This document shows positions 43,009-51,533 of a stretch of 64,000 bases of DNA, in pieces. The position numbers and the translations under genes are program-made. Under the pieces are notes generated by a model, which was not told the origin of the DNA, made no database searches, and saw only the letters and a list, made by a program, of their open reading frames with translations. The first letter of the stretch is position 1; the number at the start of each line of letters is the position of its first letter. This stretch comes from Murimonas intestini (GTDB taxonomy: Bacteria; Bacillota; Clostridia; Lachnospirales; Lachnospiraceae). The stretch lies in NCBI GenBank assembly GCA_003148945.1, contig QGGY01000012.1, forward strand, positions 62,001 through 126,000, read 5' to 3'.

Positions 43009-44007
43009 TCAAGATAAAAATTCTTTGAGCACCTCCCTGATAATCCGCTCCTGTTCAGCAGGCTGCATCTGCTTTAAGATTTCCGTGTTGCGCTGCTTTT
43101 CCTTTTCCCGTTCCGCCGCACTTTCACTTACCCCTTCCTTTAACCTGGATAGATTTTCCTTCAGTTCACGCTTGTCCCGCTGGGCCTTTGTCTCAGCTTG
43201 CTTTCTGGCCCTCCTGGACATGACAGTCACATTCTTAGACTGCGCTGCCGCCACCTCTTCTTTCGGCGCCTTACGGGGGACGGCCTCCTCCGGTGCCGGT
43301 TCTTCTTTGAAGGCAAAGTCCTCCTCACTCAAAGAAGATTTTCTCATAAACAGTCCTTCCCGCAGGGACGGACCCTTTTGGACAAGCGGTATCTCTTCCT
43401 CCCTGGCTGCTTCCTTTACAGCAGCCGTCTCTTTTAAGACAGGATCCGCATTCTTTCCTTTATTCAAAACAGGGTTGGTCACTTCGACCTCCTGGTGGCG
43501 ATTAGAAATGCCGGAATTCTCCAGATAGTCTTCCAGCTCAGTAATAAGAAATCTTTCTTTATATCTTACATCAGAAAGCCCGTAGATAACGGCCAGCAGA
43601 AGACAGGTGGCTGCTGCTCCCCACAAATAATTCTGCTGTATCTGTGCCGCATAATTCATAGTACCGCTGAGATAATAGCCGGCTATGCCAAGCGCTGCAC
43701 ATATTATAAAAGAGGCTCCCCCGATCCTTTTATAACTGTGAAGGCTCATACCCATGCATTGGTATTCAATAAGGCTCTTCTGAATAAATGCCCTTGCGTT
43801 CATCTCCCCGCTGTTCATCCGCCGTACCGTTCCAAACCGCTGTCGGAATTGCTTTATGAATTTCCCCCGCGGCAGTTCAGTGCTCTGGGCGTCTCGTATC
43901 ATCCTATCATATAGGTTGTTCAGCACCAGCTGGCTGATCACCCCTAATAAACAGATAACTCCCATTGCGTAAAGAAACATGTTTTGTTGCAGAATTGTTT
44001 GTAACAT
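43009..44007 (-). CDS. Membrane protein of unknown function with coiled-coil tail
   Basis: A 332-residue protein not assigned to a family. Hydrophobic segments lie at about 8-28 (MFLYAMGVICLLGVISQLVL), 95-115 (GGASFIICAALGIAGYYL) and 127-145 (LWGAAATCLLLAVIYGL). The C-terminal half, from about 165, is Glu/Lys/Ala/Arg rich and strongly helical (for example EEEIPLVQKGPSL, RRARKQAETKAQRDKRELKENL), probably a cytoplasmic coiled coil. Codon use and the start site look normal. The layout suggests a scaffold or envelope protein, but no function is claimed. It lies between pgi and mtnN in the same direction. Confidence 0.65.
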   Translation of the reverse strand: MLQTILQQNMFLYAMGVICLLGVISQLVLNNLYDRMIRDAQSTELPRGKFIKQFRQRFGTVRRMNSGEMNARAFIQKSLIEYQCMGMSLHSYKRIGGASFIICAALGIAGYYLSGTMNYAAQIQQNYLWGAAATCLLLAVIYGLSDVRYKERFLITELEDYLENSGISNRHQEVEVTNPVLNKGKNADPVLKETAAVKEAAREEEIPLVQKGPSLREGLFMRKSSLSEEDFAFKEEPAPEEAVPRKAPKEEVAAAQSKNVTVMSRRARKQAETKAQRDKRELKENLSRLKEGVSESAAEREKEKQRNTEILKQMQPAEQERIIREVLKEFLS

Positions 44008-44092
44008 ATGAATCCCCCTTCTTGGATTTAGTTTTTCGATTCGCCATCATTATAGCGGATTACCTGGGGTTTGAAAAGCAGATTTGTTCGAC

Positions 44093-44130
44093 AAAAAAAG
44101 CCCGCAAGTGGCTTATTTACGGGCTTTTTT
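44093..44130 (-). terminator. Terminator of mtnN
   Basis: AAAAAAAGCCCG-loop-CGGGCTTTTTT, with A- and T-tracts on both sides, 40 bp after the mtnN stop. Confidence 0.85.
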
Positions 44131-44169
44131 AACGATGAGGCTCTTCACGTAAACCTCTTTTAGATTTTC

Positions 44170-44871
44170 CTAAACATCCTTCTCCAGAAGGCCTTTTACC
44201 AGCCTGACACTATGCCTTACAGCCAGCTTCTCGAACTCGGGATAGTCCATATTTGCGCTGTCATCGGCCTTATCAGAAATTGCCCGAAGCACTACAAAAG
44301 GCACTCCGTTTAAGTATGCTGCCTGGGCAATCGCTGCCCCCTCCATCTCGGTACAGCAGCCGTTAAAATTTGTCGCAATCTTTTTCTTGATTTCTTTGTC
44401 ACAGATGAACTGGTCACCGCTTACGATTCTACCTGAGATGGCCTTAATATCAGGATTAACCTCTTCACAAACCTTCTTGGCCAGCTCCGCAAGGCCTTTA
44501 TCTGCCTCAATAGAGAAGATTTCCATCTGCGGAACCTGTCCCAGCGGATACCCAAAGGCTGTACAATCCACATCATGCTGTACCAGATCTGTAGATACAA
44601 CAACATCTCCGATATTGATAGACGCCTGAAGAGAACCTGCGATTCCTGTATTGATGATCGCATCCACATGGAAATCATCTGCCAGTATCTGGGTGCACAC
44701 AGCTGCATTCACCTTTCCTATGCCGCTTTTTACCACTACAGCGTTTCTTCCATATAGAGTACCTTCCACAAATTCCATTCCGGCTTTCTTAACCCTGCGC
44801 TCTACAGCCATATCCTTTTTAAGGATCTCCACTTCCACTTCCATGGCTCCGATAATTCCAAATTTATTCAT
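44170..44871 (-). CDS. mtnN: 5'-methylthioadenosine/S-adenosylhomocysteine nucleosidase
   Basis: Hydrolyses MTA and SAH to adenine plus the thioribose product, detoxifying these by-products and feeding the activated methyl cycle. It has 233 residues of the PNP/UDP phosphorylase fold. GIIGAMEVEVEIL starts the protein, KSGIGKVNAAVCTQILAD and IINTGIAGSLQASINIGDVVVSTDLVQHDVD form the core, GDQFICD is the substrate loop, CCTEMEGAAIAQAAYLNGVPFVVLRAISDKAD carries the catalytic Glu and Asp. It is monocistronic, followed by a strong terminator. Confidence 0.95.
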   Translation of the reverse strand: MNKFGIIGAMEVEVEILKKDMAVERRVKKAGMEFVEGTLYGRNAVVVKSGIGKVNAAVCTQILADDFHVDAIINTGIAGSLQASINIGDVVVSTDLVQHDVDCTAFGYPLGQVPQMEIFSIEADKGLAELAKKVCEEVNPDIKAISGRIVSGDQFICDKEIKKKIATNFNGCCTEMEGAAIAQAAYLNGVPFVVLRAISDKADDSANMDYPEFEKLAVRHSVRLVKGLLEKDV

Positions 44872-44948
44872 CCTTGTCTTCCTCCAACCTTATGTTTACT
44901 GACTTATTTTATCCCATTTGCAGTAAAATCACAAGGGAAAGACTTATT

Positions 44949-45054
44949 GTTACTGTTCACACTTCACCATCCCGAGGGCCGCAGCGCGAAACGGCGGTTT
45001 TTGCCGTTTCTGTGCATCGCGGAGCGTGTTACTGGTCACGGAGTAAACAGTAAC
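44949..45054 (+). repeat. Dispersed repeat, copy 3 (106 bp, complete ends)
   Basis: Bounded by GTTACT (44949-44954) and AGTAAC (45049-45054), with the shared core GCAGCGCGAAACGGCG, TTGCCGTTTCTGTGCATCGC and GGAGCGTGTTACTGGTCAC. It is the compact form, lacking the extra inverted pair of copy 1. It overlaps the 3' end of the glutaminase-like gene, whose last codons (LLFTP) and TGA stop lie within the repeat. Confidence 0.88.
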
Positions 45055-47018
45055 CTTTCTTTTAAGAGCGGCATAAACAGCCCTCCCTGTACGCTTCTGT
45101 TCTGGAAGCTGATCTCATCACCTGAACAGGAATCATACCAGTCTGAAAACGGAACACGGCTCTTTGTCTCTCTTAAGTATCTGGCTACAGGGGCAGCCAG
45201 CTCCCTCATCTCTTCCTTATCCGATGTAAGGCAGGCAGTCCAGAGTATCCAGTCTGATTTCGTATATGTCTGCCTGTTGTCCAGGGGCATTCCGAATTTA
45301 TTCATTTTTTCTTTATACCAGCTGACTTCCCCGGCAAATATATCCTCAGAAAACAGATGGCTGCCAAAAAGCAGGTCCCAGACAAGATTATACTTCAGCC
45401 CCCAGCTCTCAGGGCTTCCAAAAGCAAGAACAGTATGGTTTCCCTGTACGGCCCGTTTTGTCCAGCTCTCTGACATCTCCTTCGCCCTCTTCTCATACCA
45501 TTTGGCTTCCTCACCCCTGCCTGACATACTCAGCAGAATGGACCATGCCTGTACTCCCAGGATAGCTTTTGCCGCCAGATTAGCATTGTGGGCCAGATGC
45601 CCGGCAAAGTCATCTGTACAGAGCTGTTCTCCCGGGTCTTCCCCGAATCGCAGAAGATAGGACACCCATTTTTCCAGCAGGTCCATTTCTGCCTCCACAA
45701 ATCCTGTATTCCCGTCCATAATGCTGACTGCTGCCGCCATTATAAGCATATCCCCGCACTCTTCCACGGGCATCTGCATATCCAGGCTGTAGATGTCCTC
45801 TCCTTTTGGATAATTATAGTACATGGGAAATACAAGCCCTTCGTGCGGCTCCCTGTACCCGTATTCTTCCTTAACGCCGTATACCTGTCCGGAGGCATAT
45901 GGATAACGCCCTACATCGTGCGGTGCAAAATCAAATTTCCACACAGGCATTCTGGCAAACTTAAATACAGGTCGCATCATTCCTTTCACATATTCTGTAT
46001 TATATAGAAGAAACAGCGGCATAGATGGATAGCTCACGTCCACAGTGCCGATACACCCATTAGAGAAGCATTCTTTAGACAGAAACAGGACATTTCCCTG
46101 AGTGTCCTCCACCAGCTTGTGAGCGGCGATGGCCTGACGGTAGGCAAGAGCACAGATCCGTACATAATCCTCACCTATAGCCGACTCTGCCTGCTCCATC
46201 AATCTGTCCTCAAACAGGCTGCATTTCTGGGCTGCTGCTCCATGCTCCTGTATTGATATGCCTATCACATCCAGGATCGTCCTGCCGCCTTTCGTCCATA
46301 TGCCCCTCAATACATCGCCAAAATACATAACAGATGCCATATCATCATATGCAGCTGCAAAAAAACTCTCTGTCCCTGCCGTGTCTGCTTTTAGCTCAAA
46401 GGATACCTTTAGTGTACTTCTGTCATCTTCATTATTATATGTAACTTCTCCGCCAGGCTGAGCTGCCATATACAAATATCCCCAGTCAATAGTCACATCA
46501 TCTCCGCTGTGTCCAAGAGGCGTCTGGCGTATCTGCCCCATCCAGGCGGCGTTAAAGCCGGCCGCTCTGTGGACTCCTCCTGTCATATCTTTTTTAAGAG
46601 GGCCATCATAGCAGAATCCCTCATCCATTGTAAATACCAGAACGCATCCATGATCAGCTCCGTCTGTGGATCTTACAGCTGCCTCTACATATGTACAGGG
46701 CCTTGATACAAGTTCCATATCAGTGAGCAGTAAGGGAGACAAAAACCTGATTTCCAGCTGTATCCCCTCTCCCTCAAATCTGTAAACAGAAGACGTGGGC
46801 CTGATCTCAAGACCAGTCTGTTCCAGATGTGGACAAGTCTCATCTCTGCCCATGAATACCCTCTTCACACCGTCTATTGTTATATATCCCATCATCTTCT
46901 TCACTTTGCCTGTCCAGTGGCAGGTATCCGCGCTGTACAGCTCATCAGCCGGTGACCACAGTGAAAAATAAGGATCACTTGTAATCAGCGGGACGCTGGG
47001 AACTCTCTCCATTTTCAT
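45036..47018 (-). CDS. Glutaminase-A-like protein (DUF5127/DUF4965/DUF1793)
   Basis: A 660-residue cytoplasmic protein. MERVPSVPLITSDPYFSLWSPADELYSADTCHWTG is the usual opening of the DUF5127 beta domain. DUF4965 follows from about 240, then an (alpha/alpha)6-type DUF1793 region (AYRQAIAAHKLVEDTQGNVLFLSKECFSNGCIGTVDVSYPSMPLFLLYN, YASGQVYG, DDFAGHLAHNANLAAKAILG). Fungal relatives were named glutaminase A, but the fold resembles glycoside hydrolases and most bacterial members are uncharacterised. There is no signal peptide, so it acts on imported substrate. It lies 18 bp after the GH116 gene. Its last five residues and stop codon come from an inserted dispersed repeat. Confidence 0.85.
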   Translation of the reverse strand: MKMERVPSVPLITSDPYFSLWSPADELYSADTCHWTGKVKKMMGYITIDGVKRVFMGRDETCPHLEQTGLEIRPTSSVYRFEGEGIQLEIRFLSPLLLTDMELVSRPCTYVEAAVRSTDGADHGCVLVFTMDEGFCYDGPLKKDMTGGVHRAAGFNAAWMGQIRQTPLGHSGDDVTIDWGYLYMAAQPGGEVTYNNEDDRSTLKVSFELKADTAGTESFFAAAYDDMASVMYFGDVLRGIWTKGGRTILDVIGISIQEHGAAAQKCSLFEDRLMEQAESAIGEDYVRICALAYRQAIAAHKLVEDTQGNVLFLSKECFSNGCIGTVDVSYPSMPLFLLYNTEYVKGMMRPVFKFARMPVWKFDFAPHDVGRYPYASGQVYGVKEEYGYREPHEGLVFPMYYNYPKGEDIYSLDMQMPVEECGDMLIMAAAVSIMDGNTGFVEAEMDLLEKWVSYLLRFGEDPGEQLCTDDFAGHLAHNANLAAKAILGVQAWSILLSMSGRGEEAKWYEKRAKEMSESWTKRAVQGNHTVLAFGSPESWGLKYNLVWDLLFGSHLFSEDIFAGEVSWYKEKMNKFGMPLDNRQTYTKSDWILWTACLTSDKEEMRELAAPVARYLRETKSRVPFSDWYDSCSGDEISFQNRSVQGGLFMPLLKERLLFTP

Positions 47019-47036
47019 TCCGTATTATCTCCTTTA

Positions 47037-49691
47037 TCAGATATTGTAACTGTTTTGTATAACCAGCCTGTCTCTTTCCTCCAACACCAGCTCACCATCA
47101 AAAGAGCAGACTCCTCCCGCTTCTAAACATACAGGAATGTCTTCCAGGCCTTTTCTGCCATCCTGGTACCTGCCTGCCGATATGCTCTCTTTCTCCAGGA
47201 AAGGAAGGATCATCTTCTTAAGCTTAAGGCCTCCCCACAGCACCTGGATACTGCAGCCCTCTGCAGTTTTTTCAAATATTCCCCAGGCTGAGTCCACACT
47301 CCAGAAGGAAGTAAATTCTTCTCCCGGCTGCTTTGGATCAAACCCGATAGTTTTTCCGTACATATCATATGTAAAGCCGCTGATAGAAGGAATCAGTGCA
47401 AAGCTGGCCATTGATCTGGCGTAATTGCTGCCGCACTCAAATTCATTCCATGGGTTCCTCTTTTCTCCGTCAAACCGTTCTCTCACCGCCCTGACGATCT
47501 CAAACCCTTCCTCCAGAAGCCCTTCCTGTATCATATGGCTGGCCGCCTGGTATTCCATGCCGCACATGACTTCATTGCTGTATGTCATGGGTATTGCCGG
47601 CTGCCTCTTATTCCCTGGCCAGGCACATACACGTACACCGCCCTCATCATTCATACAGTAGATCCTTGCTGCATTAAATTCATTTCTGGCGCTCTTCTTA
47701 AAATTATATTTATAGACTGCGCCAAGCGCCTGCTTCACCTGTCTCCTGTCAAAGACATCCCCAAGCCCGCAGAGATTGGCATGCCATTGTCCGATCACCT
47801 GATCCACTGAAGAGCCGTTTGCAATCTGGTACTTGATCTCCTCAGACTCCTGATTCCAATAAGCATCCACAGAATCTTTCCCCACAAGCGGCTTTCCTTC
47901 ATTATATTTCTCAAGGATGGACTTATCCTTCAGATCCACCTGCTGCTGATAATATTCACCGTTAAACAGATGCGTATCCGACCAGGCCATACCTTTTTTA
48001 AACAGTTCCTCATACAGCTGCGCCTCCTCCTCGTGCCCAAGGATATGAGCGATCCTGGAACCTGCTTTCAGCGCCGCCTGATAAAAACCATTCAGCCATG
48101 AACTGGGGCCGAACATTTCCATGTCAAGTGTGTGGTGCTGCCTGCCCTCCATGACACCGTCCATGTCGGCATCCCACTTATCTTCATTTGACGGCGCCCA
48201 GGCAAATTCCAGCGACTTTTTGACAGCCTCCCATTTTCCCTCCAGCCATTTAATATCCCCGCACAGCCTGAAGTCCCGGTAAACCTTGATCACTCCGCCC
48301 ATCTGCCCGTCAACGCAGGCCCTGAAATCATATCTGGAGCGTCCCAGAGGCAGCATCAGCCTGAAAGAGACACTTCCATCCTCTCTCTGGCTGTACTTGT
48401 ATTCCAGGTCACGCATGGACCTCTCCAGCTTCGGAAACAAAAAAGGCAGGGCATATGCATAATTCCATACATGGGAGCATGAGCCTTCACAGCAGCCGCT
48501 GTCCGGGCTGCAGCCCTCAAATCCATAAAAAGAACCATCTTCCAGCCTCAGGCATGTAGCAGTCTTTAGTATAGACATATTGGCGCTAACGGCTTCCAGA
48601 CAGTAGTCCGGCAGGCTTGTCTTATACAGTGTATCCTTAAAAAGCTTAGTCTGCCCGTACAGCCTTTTCCAGTTCTCCAGAGAATATCTGCTGCATTCAT
48701 ATGCATTTTCAAACATAGACGCATAATAATTTTTCCACTGCCTCTGTTCTTCTCTGACCTCACTGGGATTCCAGTAATTACAGCAGTTGGGGAAGTACCA
48801 GCTGAACACAAATCGTACAGCCCCGCTCTGTCCCCCCTCAAGCTTCAGGTGAGCAGCCAGCGTTGCCATATCTTCCCCATCCAGCCGGGCCTTGGCACTC
48901 CTCTCCCTGTCATCCTCACTGTAATGCCTGTTTTTCAGCGGGCCCGGCCTGTGAATGTCGTCCCAGAAGGTCTGCAGGCTGTCGAACCACTGGGCTCTGT
49001 ACCAGTATTCCTGGCAGCTTACCTCTCCGGCATCCGTGGCCAGACAGAAGTTTCCAAAGAGCAGGTCATCCTTTTTTGCCGTATCAGATGTCATCTCCAC
49101 TGATTTTAACTTCCCCTCCTCCCTGAACCTGTTTCTTGTGGTCCCAAATGGAAGAAGGTTATTTACAGAGAAATATGCTGTATAGTCCAGCACTTTATCT
49201 GTGGTATTCTCAAATTCAATTTCAAAAAATGCTGCCGGAAGGGAGGAGTCCCTGTCATTTTGCGGTATAAACGGATTAAATGCACGCAGCTTCACATGTC
49301 CCGGAAAATACTCATCCCGAAAATCCATCTCCGCAAATGGAAATTCTCCCGCAAATTCTGTATCCTTAAAGTGGGGAACTCCGGCCATCAGCCCCCTGTA
49401 AGGGCCAAACCCATAACCAAATCCGCCGTTCCCCCGCTCTATATTAACAGTCTCACCTCCTATGGCGCTGCCAATATAATCCCCCTGCAGAACTCTTACA
49501 TCCCGCACACTTCCATTCTCCTCTGCCCTGACGCAGATATTTGTAAAGCCGTTCACGGAGCCCTTAAAAGGCCTGTTAAAGATTTCCCAGTCTACAAGGC
49601 TTCCGTTTCCCGCAAGTCCGATGGAACCTGTCCCTATACCGCCCAGCGGGAAAGAGATCAGTTTTGTCTTATTTCCTTTATATGTCTTCAT
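47037..49691 (-). CDS. GH116 family glycoside hydrolase (beta-glycosidase)
   Basis: An 884-residue intracellular enzyme of the GBA2-like family. The N-terminal beta domain begins KTKLISFPLGGIGTGSIGLAGNGSLVDWEIFNRP, the hallmark of GH116. An (alpha/alpha)6 barrel follows, with ATCLRLEDGSFYGFEGC, CCEGSCSHVWNYAYALPFLFP, WDADMDGVMEGRQHHTLDMEMFGPSSW (region of the catalytic acid) and QVIGQWHANLCGLGDVF. Known members hydrolyse beta-glucosides, beta-xylosides, N-acetylglucosaminides or glucosylceramide. GGAGG precedes ATG 49691; a longer reading to 49760 would overlap the permease stop. It sits between the ABC permease genes and the glutaminase-like gene, so its substrate probably enters through that importer. 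Confidence 0.9.
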   Translation of the reverse strand: MKTYKGNKTKLISFPLGGIGTGSIGLAGNGSLVDWEIFNRPFKGSVNGFTNICVRAEENGSVRDVRVLQGDYIGSAIGGETVNIERGNGGFGYGFGPYRGLMAGVPHFKDTEFAGEFPFAEMDFRDEYFPGHVKLRAFNPFIPQNDRDSSLPAAFFEIEFENTTDKVLDYTAYFSVNNLLPFGTTRNRFREEGKLKSVEMTSDTAKKDDLLFGNFCLATDAGEVSCQEYWYRAQWFDSLQTFWDDIHRPGPLKNRHYSEDDRERSAKARLDGEDMATLAAHLKLEGGQSGAVRFVFSWYFPNCCNYWNPSEVREEQRQWKNYYASMFENAYECSRYSLENWKRLYGQTKLFKDTLYKTSLPDYCLEAVSANMSILKTATCLRLEDGSFYGFEGCSPDSGCCEGSCSHVWNYAYALPFLFPKLERSMRDLEYKYSQREDGSVSFRLMLPLGRSRYDFRACVDGQMGGVIKVYRDFRLCGDIKWLEGKWEAVKKSLEFAWAPSNEDKWDADMDGVMEGRQHHTLDMEMFGPSSWLNGFYQAALKAGSRIAHILGHEEEAQLYEELFKKGMAWSDTHLFNGEYYQQQVDLKDKSILEKYNEGKPLVGKDSVDAYWNQESEEIKYQIANGSSVDQVIGQWHANLCGLGDVFDRRQVKQALGAVYKYNFKKSARNEFNAARIYCMNDEGGVRVCAWPGNKRQPAIPMTYSNEVMCGMEYQAASHMIQEGLLEEGFEIVRAVRERFDGEKRNPWNEFECGSNYARSMASFALIPSISGFTYDMYGKTIGFDPKQPGEEFTSFWSVDSAWGIFEKTAEGCSIQVLWGGLKLKKMILPFLEKESISAGRYQDGRKGLEDIPVCLEAGGVCSFDGELVLEERDRLVIQNSYNI

Positions 49692-49740
49692 TCTGTCCTC
49701 CTGTTTACTTAATATCCTATCCATACAAAGCGCACATGTT

Positions 49741-50583
49741 TTATCCCTTGACACCTGCACTCAGGGACATTGACTGCAGAAAGTATTTCTGTGCAAACAG
49801 GTATAAAAGGAATGTAGGGATCATGGCTATACATGCGGCGGCCAGGATAGGCCCCAGCTGGAACCCTCCATAAGCTCCCTGGAGCAGCTGCAGGCCCGCA
49901 GTGAGGGGCATCTTTTCCACATCATTGAATACAATTGTCGGCCACAGAAAATCATTCCACACACTTGTAAAGCTGAAAAGGGCTACAACAGTCAGGACCG
50001 GCTTTAACATGGGCAGTATCACCATTGTGAATATCCTCCACTCGCCGGCTCCGTCTATTCTGGCGGCCTCATCAAACTCCTTTGGGATTCCCAGTGAAAA
50101 CTGGCGTACCAGGAATATATTTGTCACGGCGCCCAGGCCGGGTATAATCATCGCCATTGCATTATTCACCCAGTCAAATACAGATATGATCTTGTAGAGA
50201 GGAATAATATTTATGACACTGGGGAACAGTGAAATAGCCATGATTGTATAGAAAAGCTGGTCCCTGTATTTAAATTTGAGTCTGGAATATCCATACGCTG
50301 TCAGGGAGACAATAATGATGGATAAAACAGCTACCGTAACGGCCATGAACATGGAATTCAGAAACCATCTCACAATAGGGGCGTTATCCGTGTTCTGCAG
50401 GATATTTATATAGTTCTCCGTTGTCCACACCTTTGGCAGAAAACCGAATCCCTTTGTCTTGATCTCTGTTTCTGTCTTAAACGAGGTAAAAACTGCCCAG
50501 ACGATGGGCAGAACCCATACCGCCGCAACCAGGGTCAGAATTGTACATGATGCCCATCTTGATGCCCTTGTCTTTTTCTTCAT
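49741..50583 (-). CDS. Carbohydrate ABC transporter permease (MalG type)
   Basis: A membrane protein of 280 residues with six helices, starting ASCTILTLVAAVWVLPIVWAVFTSFKTE. The EAA loop reads EAARIDGAGEWRIFTMVILPMLKP, which contacts the ATPase. It is the partner of the MalF-type permease encoded 12 bp upstream. No ATPase gene lies in the operon, as in the sialic acid system of this window, so both may share one ATPase encoded elsewhere. The cargo is inferred to be a small glycoside cleaved by the GH116 and glutaminase-like enzymes. Confidence 0.9.
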   Translation of the reverse strand: MKKKTRASRWASCTILTLVAAVWVLPIVWAVFTSFKTETEIKTKGFGFLPKVWTTENYINILQNTDNAPIVRWFLNSMFMAVTVAVLSIIIVSLTAYGYSRLKFKYRDQLFYTIMAISLFPSVINIIPLYKIISVFDWVNNAMAMIIPGLGAVTNIFLVRQFSLGIPKEFDEAARIDGAGEWRIFTMVILPMLKPVLTVVALFSFTSVWNDFLWPTIVFNDVEKMPLTAGLQLLQGAYGGFQLGPILAAACIAMIPTFLLYLFAQKYFLQSMSLSAGVKG

Positions 50584-50595
50584 GATCTTCTCCCC

Positions 50596-51516
50596 CTATT
50601 CGTCTTTAGAAACTAACCTGAACTGTATAAATGAAACTACAAGTATGAATGCCCCGAGGATGATAGCCATGGCAGAAGCCATGCCCGCTATGGACTGACC
50701 GGAACCAAATGCCAGATTTTTTATATACATAATGAGCACATTGACCTTGGGAGCTCCTCCCACCCCCTGCTGCGTCAGCATCAATGGCTGCCCGTATACA
50801 TTAAAGCTCCCCGCCACAGTGATGACCAGGGTATAGAGCAGCTGGAATCTGATCGACGGCAGCGCAATATACCAGATCCTCTTAAGGGCTCCTGCGCCGT
50901 CAAGCTCCGCCGATTCATACAGGTCTTTGGAGACGCCTGAGAGCGCCGCCTGGTAAATAACCATGTTTGTCCCCATTGTCCACCACACAGACATGATTAT
51001 CAATGCGATCCATACATATGGGTATGTAGTTGTGACAGAATGTTTGACTCCAAACATGCTGATAAGCCCAAACCTTTTATTCAGCATCTGCATCCATATG
51101 ATACCTACAGCAGATATGGAAAACAGTGTGGGGAGATAAAGGATTGACTGGAATATCTTGGAACCTCTTGGTTTCATATTCAGCAGGAGCGCAAATAAAA
51201 GCGGCACCAAGATGCTGACAGGTACATTAAGGACCACGAACAAAAGTGTGTTCTTCAGACCATCCATGAACTGTATATGATAAGTTGATTCCCTATTAAA
51301 CAGGATCTCCCTGTAATTCTCAAGGCCAGCCCACACAGGTGAGTTAATAAAATCCCATCTTGTAAAGGATATTACCAGACCATATATAATAGGTATTAAC
51401 ACAAAAATGGTAAATAAGATCAAATGCGGGCCAATAAAAGCAAAAGGCAGTAATCTGCCTTTTGCCTTCCGGGACCGCTTATTTTTGTCAGTATTTCCTG
51501 TACCTGTCTTCTTCAT
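50596..51516 (-). CDS. Sugar ABC transporter permease (MalF type)
   Basis: The 306-residue membrane protein has a basic N-terminus (GNTDKNKRSRKAKGR) then LLPFAFIGPHLILFTIFVLIPIIYGLVISF. The EAA-type loop is ESAELDGAGALKRIWYIALPSIRFQ near residues 215-240. About six transmembrane helices are visible. It lies between the lipoprotein binding-protein gene and the MalG-type gene, with close spacing, and is part of the GH116 operon. Confidence 0.9.
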   Translation of the reverse strand: MKKTGTGNTDKNKRSRKAKGRLLPFAFIGPHLILFTIFVLIPIIYGLVISFTRWDFINSPVWAGLENYREILFNRESTYHIQFMDGLKNTLLFVVLNVPVSILVPLLFALLLNMKPRGSKIFQSILYLPTLFSISAVGIIWMQMLNKRFGLISMFGVKHSVTTTYPYVWIALIIMSVWWTMGTNMVIYQAALSGVSKDLYESAELDGAGALKRIWYIALPSIRFQLLYTLVITVAGSFNVYGQPLMLTQQGVGGAPKVNVLIMYIKNLAFGSGQSIAGMASAMAIILGAFILVVSFIQFRLVSKDE

Positions 51517-51533
51517 CGTTCCCGCCGCCTTTT

